A stretch of DNA of 64,000 bases, taken from NCBI RefSeq assembly GCF_027941835.1, contig NZ_CP116005.1:4355501-4419500 (forward strand), read 5' to 3'. Under the pieces are notes generated by a model. The model was not told the DNA's origin. It saw only the letters and a list, made by a program, of their open reading frames with translations, and searched no databases. This document shows positions 34,359-43,115 of this stretch, piece after piece (within the stretch, counting starts at the first letter, position 1; every line of letters starts with the position of its first letter). The stretch comes from Sphingosinicella microcystinivorans. GTDB taxonomy: Bacteria > Pseudomonadota > Alphaproteobacteria > Sphingomonadales > Sphingomonadaceae. Both the position numbers and the translations under genes were made by a program.

Positions 34359-35451
34359 GCGCGCGATGCTGGCCGATCTGGCGCGGGGTGCCGCCTTTCT
34401 CGGTTCGGGCGGCGGCGGGGATCCCTACTACAGCCTGCTCCTTGCCGAGGCCGCGATCGAACGGCGCGGTCCCGTCACGCTGATCCCGCTCTCCTCGCTC
34501 GCCGACGATGCGCTCATCGTTCCCTGCGGCTGGATCGGCGCGCCGACCGTGTCGGTCGAAAAGCTTCCGAACGGCAGCGAGGCGGTGGCCGGATTGCGGC
34601 GGCTGGAGGCGATCATGGGCCGCCGCATCGACGCCGTGCTGCCGATCGAGATCGGTGGCGGCAACGGCCTTGCCCCGCTGATCGCCGCGGCCGACATGGG
34701 CATCCCCGTCGTCGACTGCGACGGCATGGGCCGCGCCTTCCCGGAATCGCAAATGGCGATCTTCAACATCCGCGGCCTCAGCGCCTGCCCGTCGGTGATC
34801 ACCGCCTCCTGCGGCGCGCTCACCGTCATCGAAACCGACGACAATCTCGCGCACGAGCGCATCGCGCGCAGTCTTTCCGTGGCGCTCGGCGGCATCGCGC
34901 ACATGGTCGAATATCCGCTCACCGGCGCGCAGGCGCGCGCGCACGCGATCACGGGCAGCATCAGCGCGGCGATCGCCACGGGCGCCGCCATACGCGAGGC
35001 CCGCGCCGCGCGCCGGGACCCGTTCGCGGCCCTTGCGGAGGCCCTTTGCGCGACCGGCCTCTATCCGCACTGCAGAACGCTGTTCGACGGCAAGATCGTC
35101 GACCTCGAGCGCGAGACGCGCGGTGGCTTTTCGGTCGGAAACGTCATAATCGACGGCTTCGGAGGGCAAGGGCGCATGGAGATCGAGTTTCAGAACGAGA
35201 ACCTGATCGCCCGGCAGGACGGCAGGATTCGCGCGATGGTGCCCGATCTCATCACCATCATGGACCGCGAAACCGCCGACACGATCACCACCGAACGCCT
35301 AAAGTACGGCCAGCGCGTCAAGGTCATCGCCGCGGCGGCGCCGGCCATGCTGCGTGAGGAGACGGCGCTGCGTTTCGTCGGCCCGCGCGCCTTCAAGCTC
35401 GGCACCGATTTCATCCCCCTCGAAAACCTCGACGCGGCGGAGACCAGGTGA
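34348..35451 (+). CDS. DUF917 family protein (S-methyl-thiohydantoin desulfurase-like)
   Basis: The 367-residue protein is a DUF917 member, a family repeatedly found beside HyuA-like genes and now annotated in databases as S-methyl-thiohydantoin desulfurase-like. Conserved blocks are FLGSGGGGDPYY near the N-terminus, LPIEIGGGNGL, PVVDCDGMGRAFPE, and ITIMDRETADTITTERLKYGQRV in the C-terminal domain. It overlaps the HyuA-like gene by 11 bases and the permease by four (GTGA), so the three are translated together and probably act on the same imported heterocycle. The exact reaction is not established. Confidence 0.9.
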   Translation: MRIERAMLADLARGAAFLGSGGGGDPYYSLLLAEAAIERRGPVTLIPLSSLADDALIVPCGWIGAPTVSVEKLPNGSEAVAGLRRLEAIMGRRIDAVLPIEIGGGNGLAPLIAAADMGIPVVDCDGMGRAFPESQMAIFNIRGLSACPSVITASCGALTVIETDDNLAHERIARSLSVALGGIAHMVEYPLTGAQARAHAITGSISAAIATGAAIREARAARRDPFAALAEALCATGLYPHCRTLFDGKIVDLERETRGGFSVGNVIIDGFGGQGRMEIEFQNENLIARQDGRIRAMVPDLITIMDRETADTITTERLKYGQRVKVIAAAAPAMLREETALRFVGPRAFKLGTDFIPLENLDAAETR

Positions 35452-36704
35452 GCGGCGGGCACAGCGACGCCCACGCCAGCGGGCCGCTGCCGGAAAATCT
35501 CACCGTCCCCGGATGGCGCGTCGCGCTCATCATCACGAGTTTCACCTTCTCGCTGCCGGGGTTCCTGAACGGCGCGCAGACGGGCCTTGCGCTCGGACTC
35601 GACCGGGCCGTTCTCGCGGCCCTGCTGTCCGGCCTCATCCTCTGCGGCTGTGCATGTCTCACCGCGATCATCAGCGTCCGCACCCGGCTCACGACCTACC
35701 TGCTCGTCCAGCGCTCGTTCGGCATCAGGGGCGCGGCGCTCGTCAACATCGTGATCGCGATCGTCCATTTCTGCTGGTTCGGCGTCAACGTGTCGTTTTT
35801 CGGCGATGCGATGGTGGCGGCGGCGAAGGAAGGCTACGGCATACCCGGCGATTTCGGCACGTTCGTCATCCTCGGCAGCGTGCTCATCACGCTCTCCACC
35901 ATCTACGGCTTCCGTACGTTCGATCGGCTGGCGATGGTCGCCGTGCCGCTTGCCGGCATCATCCTCGTCGCCGTCTGCGTCACCGCGGTCGGCGCGCATC
36001 CGGTCGATCTCGCCCCGGCCGAGAACCCGCCGACGCCGATGAGCTTCGGCATCGCGCTTTCCGCGCTCGTCGGCGGCAACATGCTCACCGTCGCTGCGAT
36101 GCCGGACCTGTCGCGCTTCATCCGCACCGAGCGCGGCGCGATCAGCGGTATGCTCCTCTCCTTCCCCATCGCCGCGCCGGTGCTGATGCTGATCTCCGCG
36201 CTCATCGCGCTCGCGACGGGCGAGACGGACATCATGCAGATCGTCGTGAGCATGGGCTTCGGCATCCCGGCGCTCGCCATGCTGCTGCTCTCCGTCTGGA
36301 CGATCAACGCGCTCAACCTCTATTCCGCCGGGCTCTCGATGGCGGCGACGTTTCCCCGTGTGCGCCAATGGATCATCATCGTCGCAGGCGGCGCGATCGG
36401 CTGCATCTTCGCGCTGCTCGGCATCATCAATTCCTTCATTCCGTTTCTGGTGACGCTCGGCCTCATCATTCCGCCGATCGCGGCCATCTACGTGATCGAC
36501 GGCTTCACGCGCTTTCGCGAAGGCAGCGCGGAGGCCGCACCACCCGCGATCCGCTGGGCGGCGATCGGCGTCTGGCTGGGGTCGCTCGCCGTCACCCTGC
36601 CCGCGATGCACTGGGGCCTGACACTCACGACCGTTCCGGCCCTCGACGCCACGCTCCTTGCCGCGGGCAGTTACGGATTGCTGCTGCGGTGGCGGCGCCG
36701 TTGA
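35448..36704 (+). CDS. NCS1-type permease (CodB-like)
   Basis: The 418-residue integral membrane protein has about 12 helices and matches the cytosine/hydantoin permease group of the NCS1 family, for example FTFSLPGFLNGAQTGLALGLDRA at helix 1, RSFGIRGAALVNIVIAIVHFCWFGVNVSFFG at helix 3 and ALVGGNMLTVAAMPDLSRFIRT at helix 6. The start is GTG at 35448 overlapping the DUF917 stop. Members import cytosine, allantoin or hydantoins by sodium or proton symport. In this operon it likely imports the substrate of the hydantoinase-type enzyme. Confidence 0.92.
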   Translation: MSGGHSDAHASGPLPENLTVPGWRVALIITSFTFSLPGFLNGAQTGLALGLDRAVLAALLSGLILCGCACLTAIISVRTRLTTYLLVQRSFGIRGAALVNIVIAIVHFCWFGVNVSFFGDAMVAAAKEGYGIPGDFGTFVILGSVLITLSTIYGFRTFDRLAMVAVPLAGIILVAVCVTAVGAHPVDLAPAENPPTPMSFGIALSALVGGNMLTVAAMPDLSRFIRTERGAISGMLLSFPIAAPVLMLISALIALATGETDIMQIVVSMGFGIPALAMLLLSVWTINALNLYSAGLSMAATFPRVRQWIIIVAGGAIGCIFALLGIINSFIPFLVTLGLIIPPIAAIYVIDGFTRFREGSAEAAPPAIRWAAIGVWLGSLAVTLPAMHWGLTLTTVPALDATLLAAGSYGLLLRWRRR

Positions 36705-38074
36705 AGGAGATCGCGGACCTCGACGCACACGCGCAGGCCGCGCTCGTCCGGCACGGCGAGGTTCCGCCCGCCGCGCTCGTGGAGGCCGCGATCGCGCGTA
36801 TCGAGGCGATTGATCCGGCGCTGAACGCGGTCTGCCACCGCGCCTTCGCCCATGCGCTCGAAGCCGTCGGCACGGTCGACAGGCAAGCGCCGATGGCGGC
36901 GGTTCCCTGTCTGCTCAAGGCCTCGCTCGAATATCCGGGCTTCCCGATGCTGTCGGGCTCGCGGACGCGCGCGGGCGCGGTGGGCAAGACGCGCTATCCT
37001 CTCGTTGCGCGGCTCGACGCTGCGGGCCTCATCCCCTGCGGCATGTCGGCGATGCCTGAGTTCGGATTGATCGGCACCGGCGAGGCGCTGCTCTACGGCC
37101 CCACGCGCAATCCGTGGGACCTGACACGCAGCAGCGGCGGCTCCAGCAGCGGCGCGGCCGTTGCGGTCGCCGCAGGGATGGTGCCGCTGGCGACGGGGAG
37201 CGACGGCGGCGGCTCGATCCGCATCCCCGCCTCGCACTGCGGCATCATCGGCTTCAAGCCGAGCCGGGGCTGGAACCTCCGCGCCCGCGCCGCGAGCCTG
37301 ATCGACGATCTGCTGACCTCCGACGGCCTCTACGGCCGCTCGATGCGCGACACGATCTGGGCCGCGCAGTTCCTGCGCGCGCAGCCGCCCGGCGAGATGA
37401 AGATCGCCCGCCCGCTCAGGATCGCGATGAGCCTGAGCGGCCTCAACGGGCTGCCGCCCGACCCGGCCGTCGCAGAGGTGATCGGCAAGGCGGCATCGCT
37501 GTGCGAGACGCTGGGGCACCGCGTCGAGCCGCGCGAACCGCCGCTCGACCTCGCCGCGCTCGGCCGCGCCTTCGACATCCTGTGGAGCTACGGCGGCGGC
37601 GAAGTCGTCGACCTTTGCCGCGCCCGGCTGGGCGCGGAAGCGGACGGGCTTCTCGAACCGTGGACGCTCGGCCTTGCCGAACGGCGCGGCCGCATGACGC
37701 CCGACGATCTCGCCGCTGCGCTCGCCGCCGTCTCCGGTATCGACCGGGAACTCGAATCGTTCTGGCAAGACTACGACGCGGTGCTCGGGCCCGTCACCAG
37801 CAGCACGCCGCCGCCGCTCGGCCTGCTTGCACCGGACCGGGCGTTCGACGCGCTCTGGCGCGATCACTTCCGCCACGTGAACTACACGCAGCTTCAGAAC
37901 ATGGCGGGCTATCCCGGGCTGTCGCTGCCGCTGTTCACGGCGTCGGACGGGCTCCCGGCGGGCGCGATGTTCTGGGCTCCGAAAGGCGGCGACGATCTGC
38001 TGCTCGCGCTCGGCACAGCGCTCGAAGAGGCGCAGCCGTGGGCGGACCGCCGACCACCAGCAGGAGAGGCATGA
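36689..38074 (+). CDS. Amidase (amidase-signature family)
   Basis: The 461-residue enzyme has the amidase signature with its Ser-cisSer-Lys triad: Lys77 in [10 protein letters not shown], the [14 protein letters not shown] run with the cis-serine near 152-153, and Ser176 in [13 protein letters not shown]. It is slightly shorter than GatA-like members. GTG at 36689 is taken as the start; TTG at 36701, which overlaps the permease stop as TTGA, is equally possible, whereas the much longer open frame back to 35354 is a shadow across the permease. It would hydrolyse a linear amide or carbamoyl product from the ring-opening step, releasing ammonia. The secreted esterase follows after four bases. 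Confidence 0.92.
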   Translation: MAAPLKEIADLDAHAQAALVRHGEVPPAALVEAAIARIEAIDPALNAVCHRAFAHALEAVGTVDRQAPMAAVPCLLKASLEYPGFPMLSGSRTRAGAVGKTRYPLVARLDAAGLIPCGMSAMPEFGLIGTGEALLYGPTRNPWDLTRSSGGSSSGAAVAVAAGMVPLATGSDGGGSIRIPASHCGIIGFKPSRGWNLRARAASLIDDLLTSDGLYGRSMRDTIWAAQFLRAQPPGEMKIARPLRIAMSLSGLNGLPPDPAVAEVIGKAASLCETLGHRVEPREPPLDLAALGRAFDILWSYGGGEVVDLCRARLGAEADGLLEPWTLGLAERRGRMTPDDLAAALAAVSGIDRELESFWQDYDAVLGPVTSSTPPPLGLLAPDRAFDALWRDHFRHVNYTQLQNMAGYPGLSLPLFTASDGLPAGAMFWAPKGGDDLLLALGTALEEAQPWADRRPPAGEA

Positions 38075-38078
38075 CACG

Positions 38079-38957
38079 ATGCGTTCGAGACCACTGGCCG
38101 TCACCTTCAGCGTCATCGCCTTGCTCGCGGTCCCGGCCGCGGCGGCGACCGCATACGAACCGGCCGCGGCTCCCTACACCATGCCCGAGACCGAGACGTG
38201 GGACATGACCTCCGGCGACGGTCAGGTGTTCCGCATCTTCGTTTCCCGCCCTGCCGCGCCGGCGCCCGAAGGCGGCTATCCGGTCCTCTACGTGCTCGAC
38301 GGAAACGCGATGTTCGCCGGCTTCGCCGAGGCCCGCCGCATCCACTGCTTCGGCACCGGCGACATCGACAAGATGATCGTCGTCGGCGTCGGCCATCCGG
38401 GCGAGCACATCTACGATTCGCGGCGCATGTTCGATTTCACCGCGCCCATTGAAACGCCCGCGCTGAAACAGGCCTACGCCGGGCACAAGAGCGGCGGCCG
38501 CGACCGGTTCCTGAAATTCCTGCTCGACGAACTGCGCCCGGCGATCGGCAAGCGCTATTCCGTGGACGCTCACCGCCAGTCGCTCTACGGCCATTCGCTC
38601 GGCGGCCTGTTCGCGCTCCACGTCCTCTATGCGCGCCCCGGCGCCTTCCGCACCATCATCGCGACCAGCCCCTCGATCTGGTGGGACAACCAGTCCATCC
38701 TCGCCGAAGAGCAGGCCTTCAGGGCGCGCGTCGAAAAGGACCCCGCTCTCGGCCGCACGAGCCGCCTGCTGCTGATGGCGGGCGCGCTGGAGGACGGCAC
38801 CATGGCCGCCGACGCCGGTGCGCTCGCGAAGCGCATGGAGGCGCTGTCGGGCCACGGCCTGCGCGTCGAGTACATGCTGCTGGACGACGAAACGCACATT
38901 TCGGTGCCCAGCCGGTCGGTGACGGCGAGCCTGCGCGCGGCGGCGAGTCGGCGGTAG
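38079..38957 (+). CDS. Secreted alpha/beta-hydrolase esterase (COG2819, IroE-like)
   Basis: This 292-residue paralogue has a Sec signal (cleavage after AAATA, about residue 25), GGYPVLYVLDGNAMF, the elbow YGHSLGG with Ser173, TSPSIWW and the late DDETHIS with the likely catalytic His. It ends the hydantoinase-type operon, four bases after the amidase. An exported esterase at the end of a cytoplasmic amide pathway suggests that the substrate arrives as an ester that is first cleaved outside, as proposed for the other paralogues at 41020, 42194, 47882 and 48794. The substrate is not known. Confidence 0.92.
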   Translation: MRSRPLAVTFSVIALLAVPAAAATAYEPAAAPYTMPETETWDMTSGDGQVFRIFVSRPAAPAPEGGYPVLYVLDGNAMFAGFAEARRIHCFGTGDIDKMIVVGVGHPGEHIYDSRRMFDFTAPIETPALKQAYAGHKSGGRDRFLKFLLDELRPAIGKRYSVDAHRQSLYGHSLGGLFALHVLYARPGAFRTIIATSPSIWWDNQSILAEEQAFRARVEKDPALGRTSRLLLMAGALEDGTMAADAGALAKRMEALSGHGLRVEYMLLDDETHISVPSRSVTASLRAAASRR

Positions 38958-39046
38958 GCCAGTTCCTCTCAGGGTGCCTTCGCGGCGCGCTCCCGTCCCT
39001 CGGACTACCTTTCGCCCGAGCCGAACACGTGCGATGTTCGCGAAAC

Positions 39047-39703
39047 TCAATCCCGATCCGGCGCGCCGGGCGGGAAGAAGGCACGGTACGGGCGGGCGCC
39101 CTCCACGCAGCGGGCGACGGACGGGCGTGCCAGCAGCCGGGCGCGATAGGCCTTGAGCCGCACGTGCACGGGGTCGATCGGGCGCACCCAGTCCGCGTAG
39201 AACAGCGCGGGCGCCGCCGCGCAGTCGGCGATGGTGAAGTCGGCGCCGCAGGCCCAGCCGCCGTCGCCCAGCTTTTCGTCGAGCCACGCGTAGATCGTGT
39301 CGAGCGCCGCGCAGGCGCGGTCGATCCGCGACCTGTCCGGCGCCTGCGCGTCGACGAGATATTCGCCCACGACGGCCTGCATGGGGCCCATCACGTGGTT
39401 GTCGAAGACCCGATCGAGAAACCGCGCCGCGAGCGCGGCCTCCGGCGCCTCCGGCACGAGGCGGCGCGATCCGGGACAATGCAGGTCCAGATATTCGATG
39501 ATGATCGAGGATTCGATCACCGGGCGGTCGCCGTCGACGAGCACGGGGAACTTGCCGGGCGGCCAGTGGCCGCGCAGCGCGTCGACATTGTCCGCGTGCT
39601 CCGCATCGAGGACGCGAAACGCGTAGGGAATGTCCTTTTCAAGGAGCGCGATCTGCACCTTCCACGTGTAGGAGGAAAAGGGGTGGCCGTAGAGCTGGAG
39701 CAT
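39047..39703 (-). CDS. Glutathione S-transferase family protein
   Basis: The 218-residue protein has a thioredoxin-like N-terminal domain (LYGHPFSSYTWKVQIALLE; PPGKFPVLVDGDRPVIESSIIIEYL, the glutathione-contacting cis-Pro and ES motif) and the helical GST C-terminal domain (FTIADCAAAPALFYADW). ATG at 39703 gives the normal N-terminus; the longer frame to 39793 overlaps the dehydratase gene. It may be the last gene of the minus-strand unit beginning with the S10 peptidase, 71 bases after threonine dehydratase. A role in detoxifying a product, or as a maleylacetoacetate-type isomerase, is possible. Confidence 0.92.
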   Translation of the reverse strand: MLQLYGHPFSSYTWKVQIALLEKDIPYAFRVLDAEHADNVDALRGHWPPGKFPVLVDGDRPVIESSIIIEYLDLHCPGSRRLVPEAPEAALAARFLDRVFDNHVMGPMQAVVGEYLVDAQAPDRSRIDRACAALDTIYAWLDEKLGDGGWACGADFTIADCAAAPALFYADWVRPIDPVHVRLKAYRARLLARPSVARCVEGARPYRAFFPPGAPDRD

Positions 39704-39774
39704 GACGGTCTCCGTCCGGGGATCGGGGCCGTCCTCTCTACGCGCCCCGGCGCGTCCCGAAAAGCGTCCGCCCG

Positions 39775-41016
39775 TCAGACGGCGTCCTGCCAAAGCGTCG
39801 GCGTGAAGCCCTCCTCCCGCAGCCGGTCCACGATGACCGCGCGGTGGGCATGGTCCTGAACCTCGACGACCACGTCGATCACCGCGCCCTTGGGGCTCGA
39901 GGACAGCGCCAGCCGGTCGTGTGTGATCTCGATGATGTTGGCGCCGAGCTGGCCGAGCAGCGTCGCGAGGCGGGCCAGCGTTCCGGGCTGGTCGTTCACA
40001 GAGATGGCGAAGCGCATGAGCTGCCCGCCGCGCACCAGCGCGCGCATCGCGACCGAGGCGAGGACCCTGAGATCAATGTTGCCGCCGCTGAGCGGCACGG
40101 CCACGTTGAGGCCGCGAAACCGCTCCCGGTTGCTCATCACGCCCGCGAGCGCGGCAGCGCCCGCGCCTTCGGCCACGGTTTTCTCGATGGCGAGCAGGTC
40201 GGCGACGGCACGCTCGATCGCAGCCTCCTCGACGACGAGCATCTCGTCGACGAAACGCGAGACGATCTCCCGCGTGTACGGATGCGCCTCCTTGACGGCG
40301 ATCCCCTCCGCAATGGTGAGCCGGTCCGCGGCGGGCGGCTGCGTTCTGGCCACCGCGCAGGCCATCGACTGATACACCTCCGACTGCACGCCGATGACGC
40401 GGATCGAAGGCTTGATCGCCTTCGCCGCGATGGCGATGCCGGAAATGAGCCCGCCGCCGCCCACGGGCACGACGATGACGTCGAGCGACGGCACCGCGCC
40501 CAGCATCTCGAGCGCCAGCGTCCCCTGCCCTGCGATCACCGCCGGATCGGCATAGGGGTGGACGAACGTCATCCCGTCGCGCGCGGCCAGCTCGTTCGCC
40601 AGCGCGAGCGCCGCGCCGAGATTGCCGCCGTGCACGATGACGTTCGCGCCGTGATCGCGCGTGCGCGAGATCTTGGTGAGCGGCGTGCCTTCGGGCATCA
40701 CGATCGTCGCCGCGATGCCGAGACGGTGCGCGTGATAGGCGACGCCCTGCGCATGGTTGCCCGCGGACATCGCGCAGACGCCCGCCGCCCGCTCCGCCGC
40801 CGACAGCGACAGCAGCTTGCTGAGCGCCCCGCGTTCCTTGAACGAGGCGGTGAACTGGAGGTTCTCGAACTTCAGGTAGAGGTTGCAGCCCGCGCTTGCC
40901 GACAGCGTCTCGCTGAGCATGAACGGTGTGTCCGCGACCGCGCCCGCGATGGCGCGCGCGGCCTGCTCGACATCGGCGAGCGTCGGCAGCCGCCGGGGTT
41001 CAGGGGGAGACGCCAT
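39775..41016 (-). CDS. Threonine/serine ammonia-lyase with C-terminal ACT domain
   Basis: The 413-residue enzyme is a PLP threonine dehydratase of the biosynthetic-like short form. PLP binds Lys60 in FTASFKERGA; other marks are SAGNHAQGVAYHA, the phosphate loop VGGGGLISG and PLSGGNIDLRVL. A single ACT domain (MRFAISVNDQPGTLARLATLLG) at the end suggests allosteric control by an amino acid. It converts threonine or serine into 2-oxobutyrate or pyruvate plus ammonia. The gene is three bases downstream of an esterase gene in the S10 peptidase operon, which suggests that hydrolysis there releases threonine or serine to be catabolised. Confidence 0.95.
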   Translation of the reverse strand: MASPPEPRRLPTLADVEQAARAIAGAVADTPFMLSETLSASAGCNLYLKFENLQFTASFKERGALSKLLSLSAAERAAGVCAMSAGNHAQGVAYHAHRLGIAATIVMPEGTPLTKISRTRDHGANVIVHGGNLGAALALANELAARDGMTFVHPYADPAVIAGQGTLALEMLGAVPSLDVIVVPVGGGGLISGIAIAAKAIKPSIRVIGVQSEVYQSMACAVARTQPPAADRLTIAEGIAVKEAHPYTREIVSRFVDEMLVVEEAAIERAVADLLAIEKTVAEGAGAAALAGVMSNRERFRGLNVAVPLSGGNIDLRVLASVAMRALVRGGQLMRFAISVNDQPGTLARLATLLGQLGANIIEITHDRLALSSSPKGAVIDVVVEVQDHAHRAVIVDRLREEGFTPTLWQDAV

Positions 41017-41019
41017 CGC

Positions 41020-42168
41020 TCAGTAGGGAACCGGCACGGTGCCGGTCCTGCGATCCCAGAGATCGTGCTGCTTCTGCACCGCGCCGCGCGCGTGCGCCGG
41101 AAGCGCCGCGATCCAGCCGCGCAGCCGCCGGTCGAACGCCGCGGGATCGGCATTGGCGAGGCTGCGCCCGGCGCGGCGCACGGCGGCCTGCCGCTGGGGC
41201 GTCAGCCTGAAATAGGCGTCCGCGTCTTCGAGCGCCTTCGCATCCTGCCCGAGGTCGTAGGCCTTCAGATAGCTCGCCTTGTCCGTTTCCGTCGCCGCGA
41301 ACACGGCGTCGTAGAAACGCGTGAACGCCGGTGTCGCGACGGAGATATGCTCCTCGCCCGGAAAGGCGACGTAGGTGAAATCGAGGCCGTCGTATTTCGC
41401 CGCCGCGATCCGCTTCGCCATCGCGTCGGCATCGCCGACCATGTGCGGAAGCTCGCCCGCGCCGACGCCGATGAAGAGGTTGACCCGCCCCTTGTGCTTC
41501 GCGAGCACGGCGGGAAACGCCTTCTCCTCGTCCGTCACATAAGTCTTGTTCCACCAGATCGACGGACTCATCGCGCCGAAATACTGGAAGCTGTCCGGCC
41601 GCGTGAACGCGGCGTGCAGCGCGAACAGGCCGCCGAGCGAGTGGCCGTAGAGCGCCTGCCGCCCGGTGTCGATCCTGAACTCGGCCTCGATCATCGGCTT
41701 CACGCGCGTCTTGAGGAAGTCGAGGAAATCCTCCGACCCGCCGGTGCGCGACCACGGCTTGCCGCCGGGCGCGGGCGGCGGCTCGCGGAGCGCGACGGGC
41801 GGCGTGAAATCCCACGTCCGGCGTTCGGAATGGAACGGCCGCTCGCCGGGATAGCCGATGCCGACGACGACGGCCGGAAGCCGCCCGTTGTGATCGGGGC
41901 GGCGGCCGACCATGCGCGCGAGCTGCGCGAACGGCAGGAACCAGCCGTTTCCGTCGAGCACATAGACCACGGGCCAGCCGCCCGGCGGCGCCTGCTCCGT
42001 GGGCGTGGAGATGAAGATGCGGTAGTCGAGGCCCTGCGCCGACTGGAGCGAACGGACCTCCGTTCCTTCGAGCGCGACCGGTGCGGCCTCGATGGTTTCG
42101 GCCTTCGCGGCGACGTTCACGGGAAGCGCGGCGGCGAGAAGCAGCAAGGCGATGGACTGTGTTTTCAT
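41020..42168 (-). CDS. Secreted alpha/beta-hydrolase esterase (COG2819) with C-terminal extension
   Basis: The 382-residue paralogue has a Sec signal (about 1-22), WPVVYVLDGNGWF, elbow YGHSLGG with Ser177, SPSIWWNK and PGEEHISVATP with the likely catalytic His. About 100 extra C-terminal residues (from FYDAVFAATETDKASYLKAY on) are charged and helical and resemble the tail of the paralogue at 48794. It lies three bases before the threonine dehydratase and 25 bases after the esterase at 42194, so it belongs to the same operon. It probably acts in the periplasm on an ester released or imported by the nearby receptor. Confidence 0.92.
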   Translation of the reverse strand: MKTQSIALLLLAAALPVNVAAKAETIEAAPVALEGTEVRSLQSAQGLDYRIFISTPTEQAPPGGWPVVYVLDGNGWFLPFAQLARMVGRRPDHNGRLPAVVVGIGYPGERPFHSERRTWDFTPPVALREPPPAPGGKPWSRTGGSEDFLDFLKTRVKPMIEAEFRIDTGRQALYGHSLGGLFALHAAFTRPDSFQYFGAMSPSIWWNKTYVTDEEKAFPAVLAKHKGRVNLFIGVGAGELPHMVGDADAMAKRIAAAKYDGLDFTYVAFPGEEHISVATPAFTRFYDAVFAATETDKASYLKAYDLGQDAKALEDADAYFRLTPQRQAAVRRAGRSLANADPAAFDRRLRGWIAALPAHARGAVQKQHDLWDRRTGTVPVPY

Positions 42169-42193
42169 GGGGTTGTCCTTTGAAAGCGGGAGA

Positions 42194-43114
42194 TCACGCC
42201 ATGGCGGCGAAGACGAAGCGCGAGGCCCGGCTGATCAATGCGGGGACGGCGGAGCGGTGGTGCTCGTCCGGCGCGACCGCGAAGCCGCTTGCGAGACCGC
42301 GCGCGGCGAGCGGCCGCAACGCCTCCGAGACCAGCCGCGCATTGTCGACCATCCGCGTCTCCTCGGGCTCGCTGCCGTCCTGCTCGCGTTCGCCGACGCC
42401 GATGAACAGGCTTTCGGTCCACACCCGCACCTGCTGCCGCGCCACGAAATCCCGCGCGGCCGCGAGGATGTAGCGCCGTTTCCACCACACCGAGGGGCTG
42501 AGCGCGATGTAGCCGCGGAAATGCCCGAAATGGTGGAACATCGTGTGCAGGCAGAACAGCCCGCCGAGCGAATGTCCGGCGAGGATTTGCCGGTTGCGGT
42601 CGACCTTCCAGCGCCGTGCGATTTCGGGCTGCACCGTTTCGATGATGAAGCGCGCGAACGCGTCGGCGCCGCCGGTGGCGTTCTCGTCGCGCGGCTTGCC
42701 GTCCGGCCGCGGCGGGAATTCCGACGCCGCCGTCGGCACGGTGAGATCGAACACGCGCCGCACCGGATCGAACGGGCCGTCGATCGGATAGCCGATGCCG
42801 ACGACGATCGCGGGCGGGATGCCCGTGTCCTGCGGGAAGCGGCTCTGCACGCGCACCATGTCCGTCACGGTGCCGAACGCGGAATTCCCGTCGAGCACGT
42901 AGAGCACCGGAAACCCTTCCGCCGGCGCGGGCTGGAGCGGCAGCGAAACCTGAATCCGGTAGGCGTAGCCGTCCGCATTCACGAGCGCGAATTCGGCGCT
43001 GTTGCGAACGGTCACGGCTGCGGCGGTTTCGGCCGCCGCCGGCCGCGACATCAGCACGGCCCCGGCGGTTGCGGCCCCGCCGAGCAGGCAGCGGCGGTCG
43101 ATCGTTTCCGCCAT
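42194..43114 (-). CDS. Tat-exported alpha/beta-hydrolase esterase (COG2819)
   Basis: The 306-residue paralogue differs from its relatives in having a twin-arginine signal (IDRRCLLGGAATAGAVLMS) instead of a Sec signal, so it is exported folded. Motifs are FPVLYVLDGNSAF, elbow AGHSLGG with Ser182, SPSVWWKRR and APDEHHRSAVP. The start lies one base after the S10 peptidase stop, and 25 bases separate it from the next esterase. Two esterases with different export routes in one operon suggest that they are not simple duplicates with the same substrate. Confidence 0.92.
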   Translation of the reverse strand: MAETIDRRCLLGGAATAGAVLMSRPAAAETAAAVTVRNSAEFALVNADGYAYRIQVSLPLQPAPAEGFPVLYVLDGNSAFGTVTDMVRVQSRFPQDTGIPPAIVVGIGYPIDGPFDPVRRVFDLTVPTAASEFPPRPDGKPRDENATGGADAFARFIIETVQPEIARRWKVDRNRQILAGHSLGGLFCLHTMFHHFGHFRGYIALSPSVWWKRRYILAAARDFVARQQVRVWTESLFIGVGEREQDGSEPEETRMVDNARLVSEALRPLAARGLASGFAVAPDEHHRSAVPALISRASRFVFAAMA

Positions 43115-43115
43115 G

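Noticed and set aside
35354-36688. In-frame upstream extension of the amidase to 35354 (a 906-residue protein)
   Set aside because: The extension lies entirely over the permease gene in another phase and is Arg/His-rich; the amidase fold begins at about 36689.
39844-42183. Plus-strand open frame of 779 codons across threonine dehydratase and an esterase
   Set aside because: It is opposite two family-typical minus-strand genes and has a His/Arg/Asp-rich shadow composition.
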